DNA from: Owenia fusiformis
Taxonomy: Eukaryota > Annelida > Polychaeta > Sabellida > Oweniidae
NCBI GenBank assembly: GCA_903813345.2
Contig: CAIIXF020000011.1
Span: forward strand, 37,136,062 to 37,200,061
Direction of reading: 5' to 3'
DNA: 64,000 nt
Each line of letters starts with the position of its first letter. Within the stretch, counting starts at the first letter, position 1. The notes below the pieces were generated by a model, which had not been told where the DNA came from, ran no database searches, and saw nothing but the letters and a program-made list of their open reading frames with translations. Below are positions 9,917-21,565 of this stretch, one piece after another. Position numbers and translations under genes: made by a program.

Positions 9917-10603
9917 ATTTTAAATTAGCATGTTTGACGTTTGTTTGACTAGCATTCATCTCATTCCTTTTTTCTGATCCTAATTTCAGTTTCTCTCTTA
10001 ACACATGGGGACTGTCACTGTCACCACACGCGGGTATTGCAAATATTTTAATGGAATTTCGCATTTTCTGTTTCTAGTTCTAGACATTTTATAATCCTTT
10101 AATCACAATTGATAATCCTTTGCTCATGTATGCTATCTCGATTTTTGTTGATATATTCTTATAGAAAGTTATATTTAGAATGTCAGCAGACTTAATGACA
10201 AATTAAAAAATGTCCGTATAACTAAGTTACATAGACTAGTTGTAGTACCAGTATGAGAATTAATAAATAACAATGAATAATTGATGAATACTTCTTGAAT
10301 TCCTATATTTAGGCTCATAGTTTGATTGTTTTGATTTAAAAACCGTGAATAATAGGGATAATTTAATCTTATATCAAGTAATAAGTGAAAAAGTACATGT
10401 GTCAGTAATCAGTGATTAAAAGCACAAGAGACTAATCTAGCAGCATAAAAGTGATTATGGATAGAAAGACTTTAGAAATCATAAAATGGTACCAATCTCG
10501 TGGAAAGAAACGTAAACACTCACCTTAGGTCGGAGATAAACTTGAAATATGAAGAAAAGAATCAACAAATCTACATTTCCCTGCCAACTATTTATTATGA
10601 TTG

Positions 10604-10651
10604 TGACGTCATTGACGTTTCAATGGGAACCATTTCCCATAAGTGACGTCA
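10604..10651. promoter_or_regulatory. Two perfect CRE sites in a divergent promoter
   Basis: TGACGTCA occurs at 10604-10611 and again at 10644-10651, exactly 40 bp apart. They lie 78-125 bp upstream of the RRM-like gene's ATG (10729) and upstream of the minus-strand gene. The octamer is the full palindromic CREB/CREM/ATF site. The 40 bp spacing puts both sites on nearly the same helical face. Confidence 0.65.
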
Positions 10652-10728
10652 CAATGCTACAATCCTTATAATAGAAACAACGTTGTGGCAACACAACTCT
10701 GGAGTTGTTGAAATATTATGCTACTGTT

Positions 10729-12871
10729 ATGCTACCTCCGCGAGAGAGAGTTGCAAGAAAGAAGAAAGCAATCATGGAGAGTCTAAAAGCAGATTCATTG
10801 ACGGAATCGCTACAGATTTTGCCGGCGATTGAGGCAAAACCACGCAGTATGCTACCATCTTTGGATACGCTGTATGGACGATCAAAACATTTGATGAATA
10901 ACATGGTATAGTTCTGTCATAAATCTCCCGTAAAAATGCCTGTCTTGGGACAGCTCTTGATAATGACACGCAGAATCTTCAAGAATTTTTTATCACCTAC
11001 CTTTGTCATTAATACATGCGTAGCCAGGGGAGTGCACCACCTCGCACTTCCCCATCACAAAATACGAAAAAAGCAATTTTGTAAAACTCGTTAAAATTTT
11101 TTTACAAATGATAGTTTGAAATGTTTCTGAAGCACATGTACAATGTGAATCGTTTTAAATTTCCGGGGATGAACCCCCGTACATCCCTTTTTGGGGCTCG
11201 TTTTGCTCGGAGTAATGCAAACCAAAAAAATCGCACCCCCTTTGACAATTGCTGGCTACACCCCTGTAATATCATGTGTTCAAGAAAATCTACAAGTTTG
11301 CAAACAGATTGTTCAGAAGACGACAGAATCATCGATATGATACCTCACTATTATTACGTAAGCGGAACTTAACCGTTTTTGTAGTTCCGTTTACGTAACA
11401 AAACGTAACGGTAACTAGTTTGAAGAGTGCAGTAGCACTCTTGCTATGGTTGTTAACTACAATGAGTTCGTCCTCTGCCAGTATGGCATCATATTTCCAA
11501 TTCCAATTTTAAGTTTTATTTTGTAGCCTCTGGAGAAAAAGACGTTCGAGAAACTTTCCAGCGCTTCAGATAAACTGAAAAATCCGTTGGAGACCGCTAT
11601 CTTTGGCGCTTTGGCGGCGCTACCAAACAAAAACGGCAAAACTAGGAAAGAAGTTGGTAATGTTGGGTCATTTGATACTATAGACTAGACGATGTTGCGA
11701 CCAATGATGAAATACTGCAAATATTACATTGAAAATATTTTCCCTTTGTGCCCTTTAAAAACTATGACCCAGTTCTTTTTTGCCAAAATTAAAGCCCGTG
11801 TTTTCAGAGATGGTCTGTATTCTCACGAATGTTCATATTTGGAAAATGAGGTGTACTAAGGCCTAAGGCCATAGCTTATATGGATCACTTTTGTCTCCAC
11901 AACGCTACACGATTCCCTTTCGTTTCAGCTCCACATATTCCCTCGGGAAAAGAAGGAGGGCTCATCAGTAAAGACAATTCCTGCCCAATGTGTTGTAGCT
12001 ATCACATGATGCAGACAATGAAAAAGGTGGAAGAAACCAAAAAGCTGTTGTGTTACTCAGCTAAGCCAAAGCTAAAAAAGAAACCCAGGATCAAAGACAG
12101 GTAAAACGGCCGATTCAAGACAATTAAAGCTACATAAACACAGACTATGGCACATGGCTGCGTTTGTCAATTCACTATACGATCGACAAAATTGAACTAA
12201 AAGGGAAAATGCCAATCTACGTTATGGATACATCCCTATTCCCTACGCGTAAAATCTTAATATTTCGGTGACATCGGAACACTTATTCATAGGTTTTGGG
12301 CCGATATAAAGATGGCAGCACCAGCTATTAGCTTTAAATAAACATAGATTTATTGGCCTGGCCTCTTCATTTAAAAATTATCTATATGGGCTTTAGCCAG
12401 CTTGGAAAGGGCTTACGGAATGTACCATATGCGAATTACTCCATAGATTAGACATAAAAAGCAGTTTTAGAATTTGCAATGGTACTTGACATTGATTATA
12501 GTATTATTTTCAGCTTGGAAAAGACTGTGTCCAAAGACATCAAAAACAATTTCCGAACTCAGTATCCCATCTCCGCCGTCGTGGTTCGCTGGAGACAACT
12601 GCGCTCAGTTAACCGGAACTTTGACACATATGCCCTCTATTATATTCTCTCGCAATTTGGGACCGTCGTCATTTTGGACATTTTGAGCGCCAACAGCGCA
12701 TGCGTTGTATTTGATGACATCAGAGACAGTTGTGCCTTGGTTGATCGAAAGAGAATCGGAGATCCGTCAACGGGGTTGTTTTGTTACTGGTATCATGTGT
12801 CTATGAAGAACAAGACGTTTAGAAGCCAGAGAGGGCGTATCAAGAGTGTAAAAGATCCGTTTGTGAAATGA
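10729..12871 (+). CDS. RRM-like domain protein, four exons
   Basis: Exons: 10729-10905 (donor AACATG|gtatag, phase 0), 11527-11656 (acceptor attttgtag; donor GTTG|gtaatg, phase 1), 11929-12100 (acceptor cgtttcag; donor GACAG|gtaaaa, phase 2) and 12514-12871 (acceptor attttcag; TGA). All phases agree and give 278 aa. The start is the first ATG of the frame (MLPPRERVARKKK). Exon 3 has a Cys cluster (SCPMCCSYH) and a basic KPKLKKKPRIK stretch. Exon 4 looks like one RNA-recognition motif: SAVVVRWRQL as an RNP2-like strand, YALYYILSQFGTVVILDIL as helix plus strand, and SACVVFDDIRDSCALVD as an RNP1-like strand, though the usual aromatic RNP1 pattern is weak. I cannot name it with confidence; a testis-type RRM protein such as TEX56/C6orf201 is one idea from memory. 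Intron 1 holds two transposon fragments. Confidence 0.75.
11017..11274. mobile_element. Transposon fragment with GTAGCCAGGGG ends
   Basis: GCGTAGCCAGGGG at about 11019-11031 is inverted at about 11258-11274 (CTGGCTACACCCCTG). Just inside the right end are a GCACCCCC stretch and, further in, GGGGATGAACCCCCG. This motif combination recurs in dispersed DNA elements of many animal genomes. It lies in intron 1 of the RRM-like gene. Confidence 0.45.
11262..11400. mobile_element. Partial copy of the 532 bp foldback element
   Basis: The stretch from about 11262 to 11365 (TTCAAGAAAATCTACAAGTT..., GTTCAGAAGACGACAGAATC, TACCTCAC, TACGTAAGCGG) aligns with 47950-48043 of the foldback at 47795-48326. It is followed by a short loop and the first bases of the opposite arm (CCGTTTACGTAAC). 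Confidence 0.6.
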
Positions 12872-13098
12872 ACAAGGAACTAAGTTACCAGCTGTATAGA
12901 CTAGCCTACTATTGACAAATATGTGAAAAATACGAATGAAATATTAAATAGACAAATATCTCGCTTTTAATCTCATTGTTGTGACGCATGTTTCTAGTAC
13001 AATTTGTGTCCTGAGTGTAACTCAAAGTTAAATACTTTTAATTTTCATAGAAAGGTGGCAGCATAAAATAATTATACAGTATAGTGCTGCCCTCTAAC

Positions 13099-13104
13099 AA
13101 TAAA
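13099..13104 (+). terminator. Poly(A) signal, RRM-like gene
   Basis: AATAAA lies 228 bp after the stop codon; an ATTAAA at 12943-12948 is a nearer alternative. Confidence 0.45.
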
Positions 13105-13359
13105 ATATTGCGTTGTTTTTAACTTTGTATTTATCTAACGTGAGGAAGTTTTCCATTAAGGTTTTCAAAGATTGATAAGAAATACATATCTGTTTAAGTT
13201 CTAGAGTTAGCACAAGGGGCAAACTTGAAGAACATAAACACAATCAAAATGTCACTTAGCAATCTAATATCAACATCGGATTAAACCATCAAATGACCTA
13301 ATCAATAAACATGAAATCGAGTGTTTATGCATTCGTTGAAATGGACATGGATTTGAGGA

Positions 13360-13675
13360 ATTGCAAGTCTGTGGTGTTGACAACGACACTCTCTGTAACT
13401 GTCGATCAAATCTCATCTATGACATTCAGATGACAGCATCTTTGGCATCATTGACACCTATGGCAATATTGACATTGACACCTACAGCAGCAACGGTTGA
13501 CACGCTGGTAACAACATTGACAGGTATTACGTTCATGGTGTTATTACAACTCAACTGCCAGTTACAAATCAAGAGTACTATGGAACAAATCACAATTTGA
13601 CAGTGAAACCTATAGTTCGCGTGACCACGCTGATGTTACTGCTAATATTATGGAGTTTCGATCATTAATTAAGGT
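13360..13675 (+). pseudogene. Exon-like patch with frame breaks
   Basis: Frame usage resembles coding DNA but shifts. One frame reads LQVCGVDNDTLCNC...NLIYDIQ (about 13362-13430). Another then reads DDSIFGIIDTYGNIDIDTYS, hits TGA near 13498, and continues HAGNNIDRYYVHGVITTQ to a TAA near 13669. The patch also holds seven TTGACA hexamers. It may be a decayed exon, or a repetitive stretch that mimics coding sequence. I recognise no family. Confidence 0.25.
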
Positions 13676-14099
13676 CCGACGTAATGTAAAGTGCTCTGTT
13701 ACATAGCCAAAGGCATAAATTCCCATTTGATATGGTTTGAAGACGAGCTGTTATCGCATACAATAATACCCTTTGGCTTAACATTCCTAACTTGATTAGA
13801 TGATAATGAGCGAACAGTTCATTTACATTCAGTAGCAATCAACCTGGTCAGTTGATGATTTCATCAATATTGGGTCTCAATCAACTTCCGAACGCAGTCA
13901 ATATTCAAATCCCCCACTTGTTAAAAAGATATTCCCCCTCATTGAAACCATAGGCCTACTATTAAACCACTGTATTCAATCAAATCAGTCTTATGAAATA
14001 CCTTGGATTAAGATGCTTGCGTTGGGAGGATCGAGCAATAAATCATAACAGCAACCATTATTTAAAGTAGACTTCTAAAATTCTCAACTTATTTTAGCT

Positions 14100-14478
14100 T
14101 CTAGTGGTCGAGAGGAAACAAAAACTAGAAGCACGACTATACATCTCTTCAAAATGTGCAGGTAGTTTTCTTCATTCTTCATGGTTTTCCTTCATCCTAG
14201 GTATTTCTAACCAAAAATGTAGAGCTAGACGTACACTTATTGGACATTGATTGGACGACAATGGAACAAGCGTTAGATTTGGCCTCGGATTGGCGTCCGT
14301 GCCACTCACTGTCCACTATGACATGCAACTTAAGACTAATTATGACGTGCGTGTTAATGCCATCGGCAAAAAACATAGCTCTAGCAACCCCGGGAGATCC
14401 AGAACAACAACCCGGGAATATCGGAACAACCATCCCGGGGCTAAAACACGATATCCATTTCTTGCATTGCATGACTGA
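14100..14478 (+). pseudogene. Exon-like patch, possible gene relic or two small exons
   Basis: A 62 bp segment (14098-14161) is flanked by attttag| and CAG|gtagtt. A second begins after ttcatcctag near 14202. Joined, they read ...KQKLEARLYISSKCAG then ISNQKCRARRTLIGH, stopping at TGA 14248-14250. Beyond that TGA the same frame stays open for 75 codons with coding-like third positions (LDDNGTSVRFGLGLASVPLT..., VNAIGKKHSSSNPGRSRTTT) to a TGA at 14476. A competing frame is also open from 14240 to 14728. A nonsense mutation in an old exon would explain this. I recognise no family. Confidence 0.25.
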
Positions 14479-15316
14479 TGTCATTTTGTGCTCAATTTCT
14501 GATCGGGTGTCATTGGAAAACATAAGAAGGTCATTAACTCATTGTAAACATGTAAACAGTGATGAGAATCGTTCCGTTTTGTCTGTGATTTTTCCCATCC
14601 GAAAATGGGATGCCAAATTCAGTATTAAGTATTCAGTATTGTCAGATAACTTTGTAATTCATGGATTGATATCACGAATATTAAAGCCAAAAAACAGTCA
14701 TGAACAAAAAATATTTTTAACTTTTTAGGAAATCACTCCCAGCTCGTCTATGATAATTTTTGAACTATATTTTTTAGCCTGATCGAGTATTACAAAACAA
14801 AGTGAGAACTCGAGACTGGCTCACCTCGGGTTCTGATGCACAAAAATGACAATGACGATAACACGTCCCCGGGAACACAATTAGGAAGTACCCATGTAAA
14901 CATCAGCCAGAAAAGGGAAGAGTGAAAATATACCTGGTAATTGGTAGTTTACACTTATTATACTCAAAAGACTCCTTAATTATCAGGTGTCATCTCAGTT
15001 CGCTTACAGGTGTACCAATTCATTCCCTTTTTTATAATTATCATAACTTTCATTGCCTGATAGTAATGTCAAGATTTGCATTTTAAACTCGTTGTGAGCA
15101 GTTTACCAATTAGAAGTCGTGAGAAAAACACAAACTGATGTTGAGTTGAAGTTCGTTCAGTGTTCATCATGTCTGGGACAAAACTTGCTGGAGGAAATTA
15201 TGAGCTTCAAAAGTACAAATGTTTGGATATAGTTTGTTCACGGTTTTGAGATGACATGATAAGATACAATGCAATAGGCAAATTGCATGTCTCTTAGGAG
15301 AAGTAGGCTCACTCAT

Positions 15317-15400
15317 TACCCTTTGCATTCGTTCGACTTCACTTCCTAAAAGAGAGCTTCGTCTTTAGTTCATAACTACGTAGACTCTACGCGCAGGGTA
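15317..15400 (+). mobile_element. TACCCT-type MITE, copy 2 (84 bp)
   Basis: It begins TACCCTTTGCATTCGTTCGA, contains CTAAAAGAGAGCTTCGTC and ends ACGCGCAGGGTA. The same element occurs inverted at 4822-4907 and direct at 44107-44190. Confidence 0.75.
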
Positions 15401-15881
15401 CTATACTACTCACTCATGTAAACTAATTGTACGAATACCATGATTTCCCATATTCATATATATAAATCAACGTATTTCAGTCATAAAATACTGGATCAAG
15501 ATGCGTATTTCTAAATATAGCTAAGATTGAAAACTTCGTTGGGTTAAGCGAATATGTATACTGTTACTATCTTGTGAGTAAACATCAATCACTAACAAGA
15601 CATCCCAGCCTTATGATTGCACATTCGATAGACCGTGCAAAACAGGATTTTCTAATCATAAGTGCATGTTGGCATAAGTTGAGTTTACTAACTAGGGCAT
15701 CGACAATCAGATGAAAAGTTACTTACAAAATATGCTACTTATATGGCATGATACCAAGGCGCGAAACCAACGAATCGTGAAAGATGTCAAACTTAAGAGA
15801 TATAGTAACACCCTGTTGTAAAGTTACTCATCTGAATCAGAATTTGTAGTAATCCGTGTGAGAAAATGGATCATTTTAAAC

Positions 15882-16528
15882 AAGGTAAAGATTAAAAGGT
15901 GGATTGGATCGAGTGGATTGGATTCATGTAAAAGGTGGATTGGATTGGCTATCTTCAAAATATGGATTTTCCTTTAAAAAATTCTATTGATCTCCCTCTA
16001 GGAAGATTGGTGCTCTCTTCACTTGCACAATGTCAAATAATAGATGTAATATTATTTTGCTTGGGTGGGCTAGAAGGATGACCTGGTACCCGCTTTCTGA
16101 TATACGATCTTATTCATTCCAAGTGTAATTTGAGACATTTCATAAATCATAAGGCAGACTGGTTTGAAGATCCATATCATCCGTTTTCAATCCAAACTGA
16201 ACGTGCCAGAAATGCTTTGTGAACATTCACACATCAATTTGAATGACAGGTTTTCTTTTTCTAAAGATCTATGTCTTACAAAAGTTGATTTACAAGGAAA
16301 GCAGTTAAATACTTAAGAGTGTCCATGAACTAATTGGAGTATGTATTTGTCATTGCTTTGTTCTGATTTCTCAAAAGGGACCTGTAATACTGTAGAGGGA
16401 AATTGTTAAGAGGGAGATCAACAGAATTATTTTTATAAGAAATTCGACATTTTGAAGATTCCCGATCCAATCCACCTTTTACATGAATCCAATCCACTCG
16501 ATCCAATCCACCTTTTAATCTCTACCTT
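15882..16528. mobile_element. Foldback element with ~118 bp arms
   Basis: The left arm (15882-15998) and right arm (16410-16528) are inverted copies, starting AAGGTARAGATTAAAAGG and reaching GATCTCCCTC. The first ~65 bp are nearly identical; the inner part is about 80% similar. Each arm contains several GTGGATTGGAT-type repeats. The 411 bp between them holds no recognisable frame. A non-autonomous foldback or MITE is the likely identity. Confidence 0.75.
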
Positions 16529-16891
16529 AAACAACCCTTTCCGATATTTAGTCATTCTGATACTCATAGCATCTTTCTGTTTCACCTGAAACATCTCAGG
16601 GCTGAGAAGAAATGAGATGTCATGGATTATCATGATGATATTTAGTACGATTTTCTAAGTAACTCTGTGTACTGCTCAGCCACTCAGTAATATCAAACGT
16701 ATGTATATATGTACATATGAGTAAGTTAATCAACATGCATTGCTTTCCATATTAAGTAAACACATGGTAAATGCGAATTCCTCTATCTGTCAGACACTCT
16801 GAACTTCCTATGCAGAGATCAGAATACCACATATATTTGGAATAATCTATAAAATGACTATGCAATATATCGGATTGCATTCGCTAAAAAG

Positions 16892-17512
16892 GTACCTTGG
16901 AAATCCAGGTTGCGACCCCGGGTTCTGGGGTTGCGATATAAAAGTCATATATGTGTAAGCAGAGATCGTCCATATCTCTTGCATATTCAACTCTACAAGA
17001 TATAGCAATTTTGAAAAATTGACAATTGATAAATAGATGCGGAATGGGGGGAGGGATTTCATACTTGGAACTTCATCTTTCTAATCCAAGATGGGTAGGG
17101 AGCATATTCCGTTGCCATCTCCGTCTTCCAAGGTAGTTATAACATTTCTATGAAATTGGAGCAACCTTGTGAACCAAGATGCTCCGTTGCAACATTCTGA
17201 TACTCTGAACACATGTTTTGTTCCACTAAAACACATCTTGGATTTCCAAGTTTTGAAAATAAAAATTGTGATGGAAGACGCCGAGAAAATGGCTGAGAAG
17301 AAATTAATTGATATCGTTTTTTAATCACAAGATTTCGCAAAACATAGATGGAATATATACAACGGAATATAGTCTCTTTAAAATTACAAAACAAAGTTGT
17401 ATAGTCGTGTAAAGAGACTTTATAGACAATCTTTATACCTTCCTCGTTATCAACTTGCTTATCCACAGTTTCATTTTCAAACACGGTATGAAAACATACC
17501 TTGGAAATACAA
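16892..17512. repeat. Scattered CTTGGAAATCCAAG-type motifs
   Basis: ACCTTGGAAATCCAGG (16892), AATCCAAGATGG (17083), TTCCAAGGTAG (17127), CATCTTGGATTTCCAAG (about 17234) and ACCTTGGAAATACAAGATG (about 17498) are direct and inverted forms of one motif. A 160-codon open frame on the minus strand (17137-17619) covers part of this but shows no family feature, so I do not call it a gene. Confidence 0.35.
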
Positions 17513-19763
17513 GATGATCTTCTTGTCGCATCTTTAAAACCACAACGGTATAACAATGAAAGGGGGTACCACCACTCCACTAATCGTAACCTTGCGTTTG
17601 CGTTTTGGATAAACGTCAAAATGATATATGAGGACCCTCAATCATATTGATGATAACATTAGCATTCTTATTAATAAATCGTAATATTCGTTTATGAAGT
17701 TATCTTAAAGGGACTGGTTATGGTGAACAGGTATAGGGATCGAACAGCCGGAACGTTGTCAGAGCTAACTGAATGTGTGAACTATATCGCCAAACCGCAT
17801 CTAAAAGTGTCAAAACATGATGAGTCTAACGCTGCGTTCAAGTTGTTGCTGATGATGCAAATTCACGCAATATTCATCATCCGCATCTTCTAATGAAAAC
17901 ATCAAAAGCTCAATTTTAGCGCCATATTCTATATTTACATTTGTGGTATTTTCGATAAAAAGCCAATTTGCCCAGGGGCTTTTATGATGATTTTTCTAAT
18001 GAAACAAATTGTCCAGTGATAATGCTAAAGTGCATCGCGTCCTTTGATCTTTGGGCTTCACTTACGCATCTCCTGTATAAGAGCTCCCGCCAAAATATGA
18101 AAGTCATTATGACCCATTAGCAGACGACCCTCAATAGAATTTCATTTACATGCTAAAATGGTGGATTTAATGGGCAACAAATAATGAAATAGATAGAAGT
18201 GTGATGAGTGTTAATGGTTTATAAATGATTAAGGGCCAGTCATTAGATCTTGTGCACTTAATATAATGTAACATTTTTTCAAATTTTTCTGCGCCTAAAT
18301 GAAGAGAAAATATTCTGGGCTATGCCTCGTACTAAAGCCTTCCTTTGACAAAACCTATTACACATTTTGACCACATGTTAAAACATATTTTTGTTTGGTG
18401 ATTGAAAAATTCATCATAAGTCATATGGTATGGTGTCATCCTTCATCAAAAGGCTTGTTGCTCTTTTAATTCAGTATCATGGAAAGACGTGAAATCTCCA
18501 TGGTTTATATCTGCTTTAAATGGGCTTATAATTAGCGTTTTGCAGATTATTGATATAGATGTAGATGGTGGGATGTGGTCAGACTTATGATAATGCTTCA
18601 TCATCCCATTTCAGTTCTAAGAAGCCTCGATTTATTGGAACAGAAATATATGATAGTGTCTGATTCTGAATGATAAGCTAATGAGTCATTAAAAATTCAT
18701 TTTCACAAAAGTTGCTCTTTCTCATTTCAGTTTTTTAGGTCAATTTTAAATGCCAAATCGTGGGTGGGTATAATGGTGACATCTGAAACCCCAATTAAAT
18801 ATGTATGCATATAAGAGCTGAAGGAAAAAGAATTGTGGAAATTGTTAAATTGGATCTTTAATTTAGGGTATATCCTGAGGGAAATACAAGATATATTTCA
18901 GAAAAGTGAACCACCTGATTCACATATCAGAAATAAACAACAAAAGTTTATAAGTTTTAGTTATAATATTCTCATATATTTTTATACTTTAGTTTGCAGA
19001 AGCTGTACAGTATTTTTACTATTTACATTTATTTTTAGATAAGTCCAAAATTGATACAACATCTCTATTGTAATAACTATAATAAATAGAAACTGAATAT
19101 TATTGTACATGTAGTTCTACTTTTTCAAAAAAATGTATCCCTGAACTAATTTCAGTGAAGGAAAAATCAATCATATTCAATTGATGCGTATTGATGCAAC
19201 TGACATATACATATACTTAAATTACATTTTTGCCCAAAATCAAGATTGCAACCAAAATTTGAAGAAAAATACACTAAAACTAGGAAAAGCAAAAGAAAAG
19301 GAGTTGAACTAAAAATATTCTGATTTTATATGTACAAAATTTCGAGATTCAGATGTTATACTGGCTTTGTTATTAGCAAAAGTCTATTGCTATGATTGAG
19401 GTATTCAATACAGCATACCAGCATCAATCTATACATTATTAAATATAATCAAAATGTATACACAATTTAGTAGTCTTTATCAAATTGAAAAACATACATA
19501 TTAATTTATATATAAAGCCACCTGATGGCTTCATTTGGAAAAATCTAAATACATTCTTTCTCAGAACAAGATAATTTTGATCTTCATTAGTTTTTGGCAA
19601 AACAGAAAATTGTCGGGTGAACCCATTAGGAAAAATAATGAAGATGAAAATTAGGTTTTGGAACTGAGAGAGTATATTTAGTATTGAGATCATTTAGAAA
19701 CTGCCCAAGGATGTATTTCGGGGCCTCCTGACATTTCATTGCACATATGAATGCCAATTACCA

Positions 19764-19777
19764 GTTGCTATGGTAAC
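19764..19777. promoter_or_regulatory. X-box-like palindrome
   Basis: GTTGCT-AT-GGTAAC is one base from the RFX consensus; a further TGGTTACC lies 15 bp away. Confidence 0.25.
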
Positions 19778-21551
19778 AACACATGGTTACCAAACCAATG
19801 TGTTACATTCATTATAAAATAATTTAATCTATATATAAACCACTACTGAACAAATAGTTTTACATACAATGATTCTATACAACCACCTTTGCAAAACCCG
19901 GCCAAACAGCCAATATATACACACAAGCAAAAATGCTTAATTTTAGGGGTCAAGATTTGAAAACCCATATTTTACAAATACAATATTGCAACAATACATG
20001 CGTTTTAGATTGCGTGATTTTTAGAAACGAAACGCAAATAAAAATTTGTGAAAGCATGGCAAGAGAAACACTACAATCTAAGGAGTGATTTCCAAACTTT
20101 CTTCAAATCAAATTCACAATTTATTTTACAAGGAAAATTTCTTCAGGCTACATAGGGTTAACTGATGGCTCCAAAGAGAAGGGTTAACATAAGCAAATGA
20201 GCTACTGATTTATAGGATTTATAGGAGTTTTAATTAACAGCACATGTTGTTCATCAAGTTATCTGCTATCAACATAACATAACATTAGCAGACCATCTAT
20301 ATCCTTGGCTAATTTTAGAACAAAATCGACCAGAGAAATCAAAACCCAGGTTTCAGTTGCTAAGGGTGAATATTATGAAGAATCAACAGCCAAAATCAAA
20401 AATCAGAAAAGTTAATTTTTCCAAGTCAATGTACTTGATTACTAAGGGGCAAAACTCTCATGAGAAGTGATCATTAATGTTTTCACATTGATGACATTAC
20501 CAGGGGCTAGTACATATATAATGGATCTAATCATGATTCAGTGATGTACATGTTTCCACAATCCACATGCATAGCAATTTGATAGAAATGGATGGGAAAT
20601 CATAGACAATGTCTGATTGGTTAGTTCTATAGCCATCATGACAATAAAAACCCTAAATAAATATTCTTGTAAATTATGAAATCATGCATTAAACCCATAC
20701 AGAACATGCATCAAAAATTACAAGTCAAACTTTGGGATTCACAGTAACTAACAGAGGATATGGTATTCCCCAATGTACATAAAGCAGACTTGATGTAAGA
20801 GTTAACCCATATCAGATCATCAGATAATTCCATAAAATCAACCAACAACAACTGTCTAATCTCAACATCATAAATTTAGAAGACACAAAACTGAAGGGGT
20901 ATTCCCGGAAGATTACAATCCGGTACAATATTGCTACTAGAAACTGACACAATGTCCCTGGAGGAGTATATTTTGGTACAACACTGACACTGAAATGATA
21001 AGGCCCAAAATGGCCCATATTTATCTTTACCCATGGGGAGATTTTTGACAAGCTTGTTCACAAATGTTCATCCTTGCTAACAGAATAGCAGGAGACTAAC
21101 ATTGGCATGTAAAAAATCTTCATAACAAAGTAGTAAACATACTATACTTAGTTGTAAAATCCAGTAAATGACTCATGTTGAGTCTTACCAATGTGGCGAC
21201 CACATTTGGAGATTCTATGGTTTCAACATAGCAGTACAAGCATTGAGTAGTACAAGTAATGACCAAAATATTTATTGTCCAAAACCTCAAGATTTCCCGC
21301 CAAAATGTATTGTCTATAAAGCTCCTATCTTTAACCTTCCCCAGGTGCATGTCTCTTTGTGGTTTGAATTCTACCCTAAATATTTCCTCGGATGATGTCA
21401 TCGTGAACTCATGCCGGGGATTGTGGCTTTGCCTATAGGTCTGATGCAGCCATGTTAGCCAGGTCAGCATATGAAGGTAACTCGATTCATTTTCCACTCC
21501 ATAATAACAGTGAGTCAGCAAGCTCAGGTACTTTAGTTCCCTTATCTAATT

Positions 21552-21565
21552 GTTGCCATGGTAAC
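21552..21565. promoter_or_regulatory. Perfect X-box (RFX) palindrome
   Basis: GTTGCC-AT-GGTAAC meets the RFX consensus in both half-sites. There is no gene within 10 kb that I can support, so it is either distal or fortuitous. Confidence 0.35.

Noticed and set aside
9882-10064. Separate 60-codon gene starting MRNSIKIFAIPACG
   Set aside because: It overlaps the start of the three-exon gene in another frame; more likely 5' UTR or a short upstream frame.
10705-10728. Upstream extension of the RRM-like protein from a TTG codon
   Set aside because: The frame extends there only from a non-ATG codon; the first ATG is at 10729.
14197-14523. 108-codon open frame on the minus strand
   Set aside because: It is the antisense of the coding-like plus-strand patch and has no family feature.
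14240-14728. 162-codon open frame on the plus strand
   Set aside because: It overlaps a better coding-like frame and its last 80 codons run through AT-rich sequence with no protein character.
17137-17619. 160-codon open frame on the minus strand
   Set aside because: No domain, no splice or promoter context, and composition reflects the scattered CTTGGAAATCC repeats.
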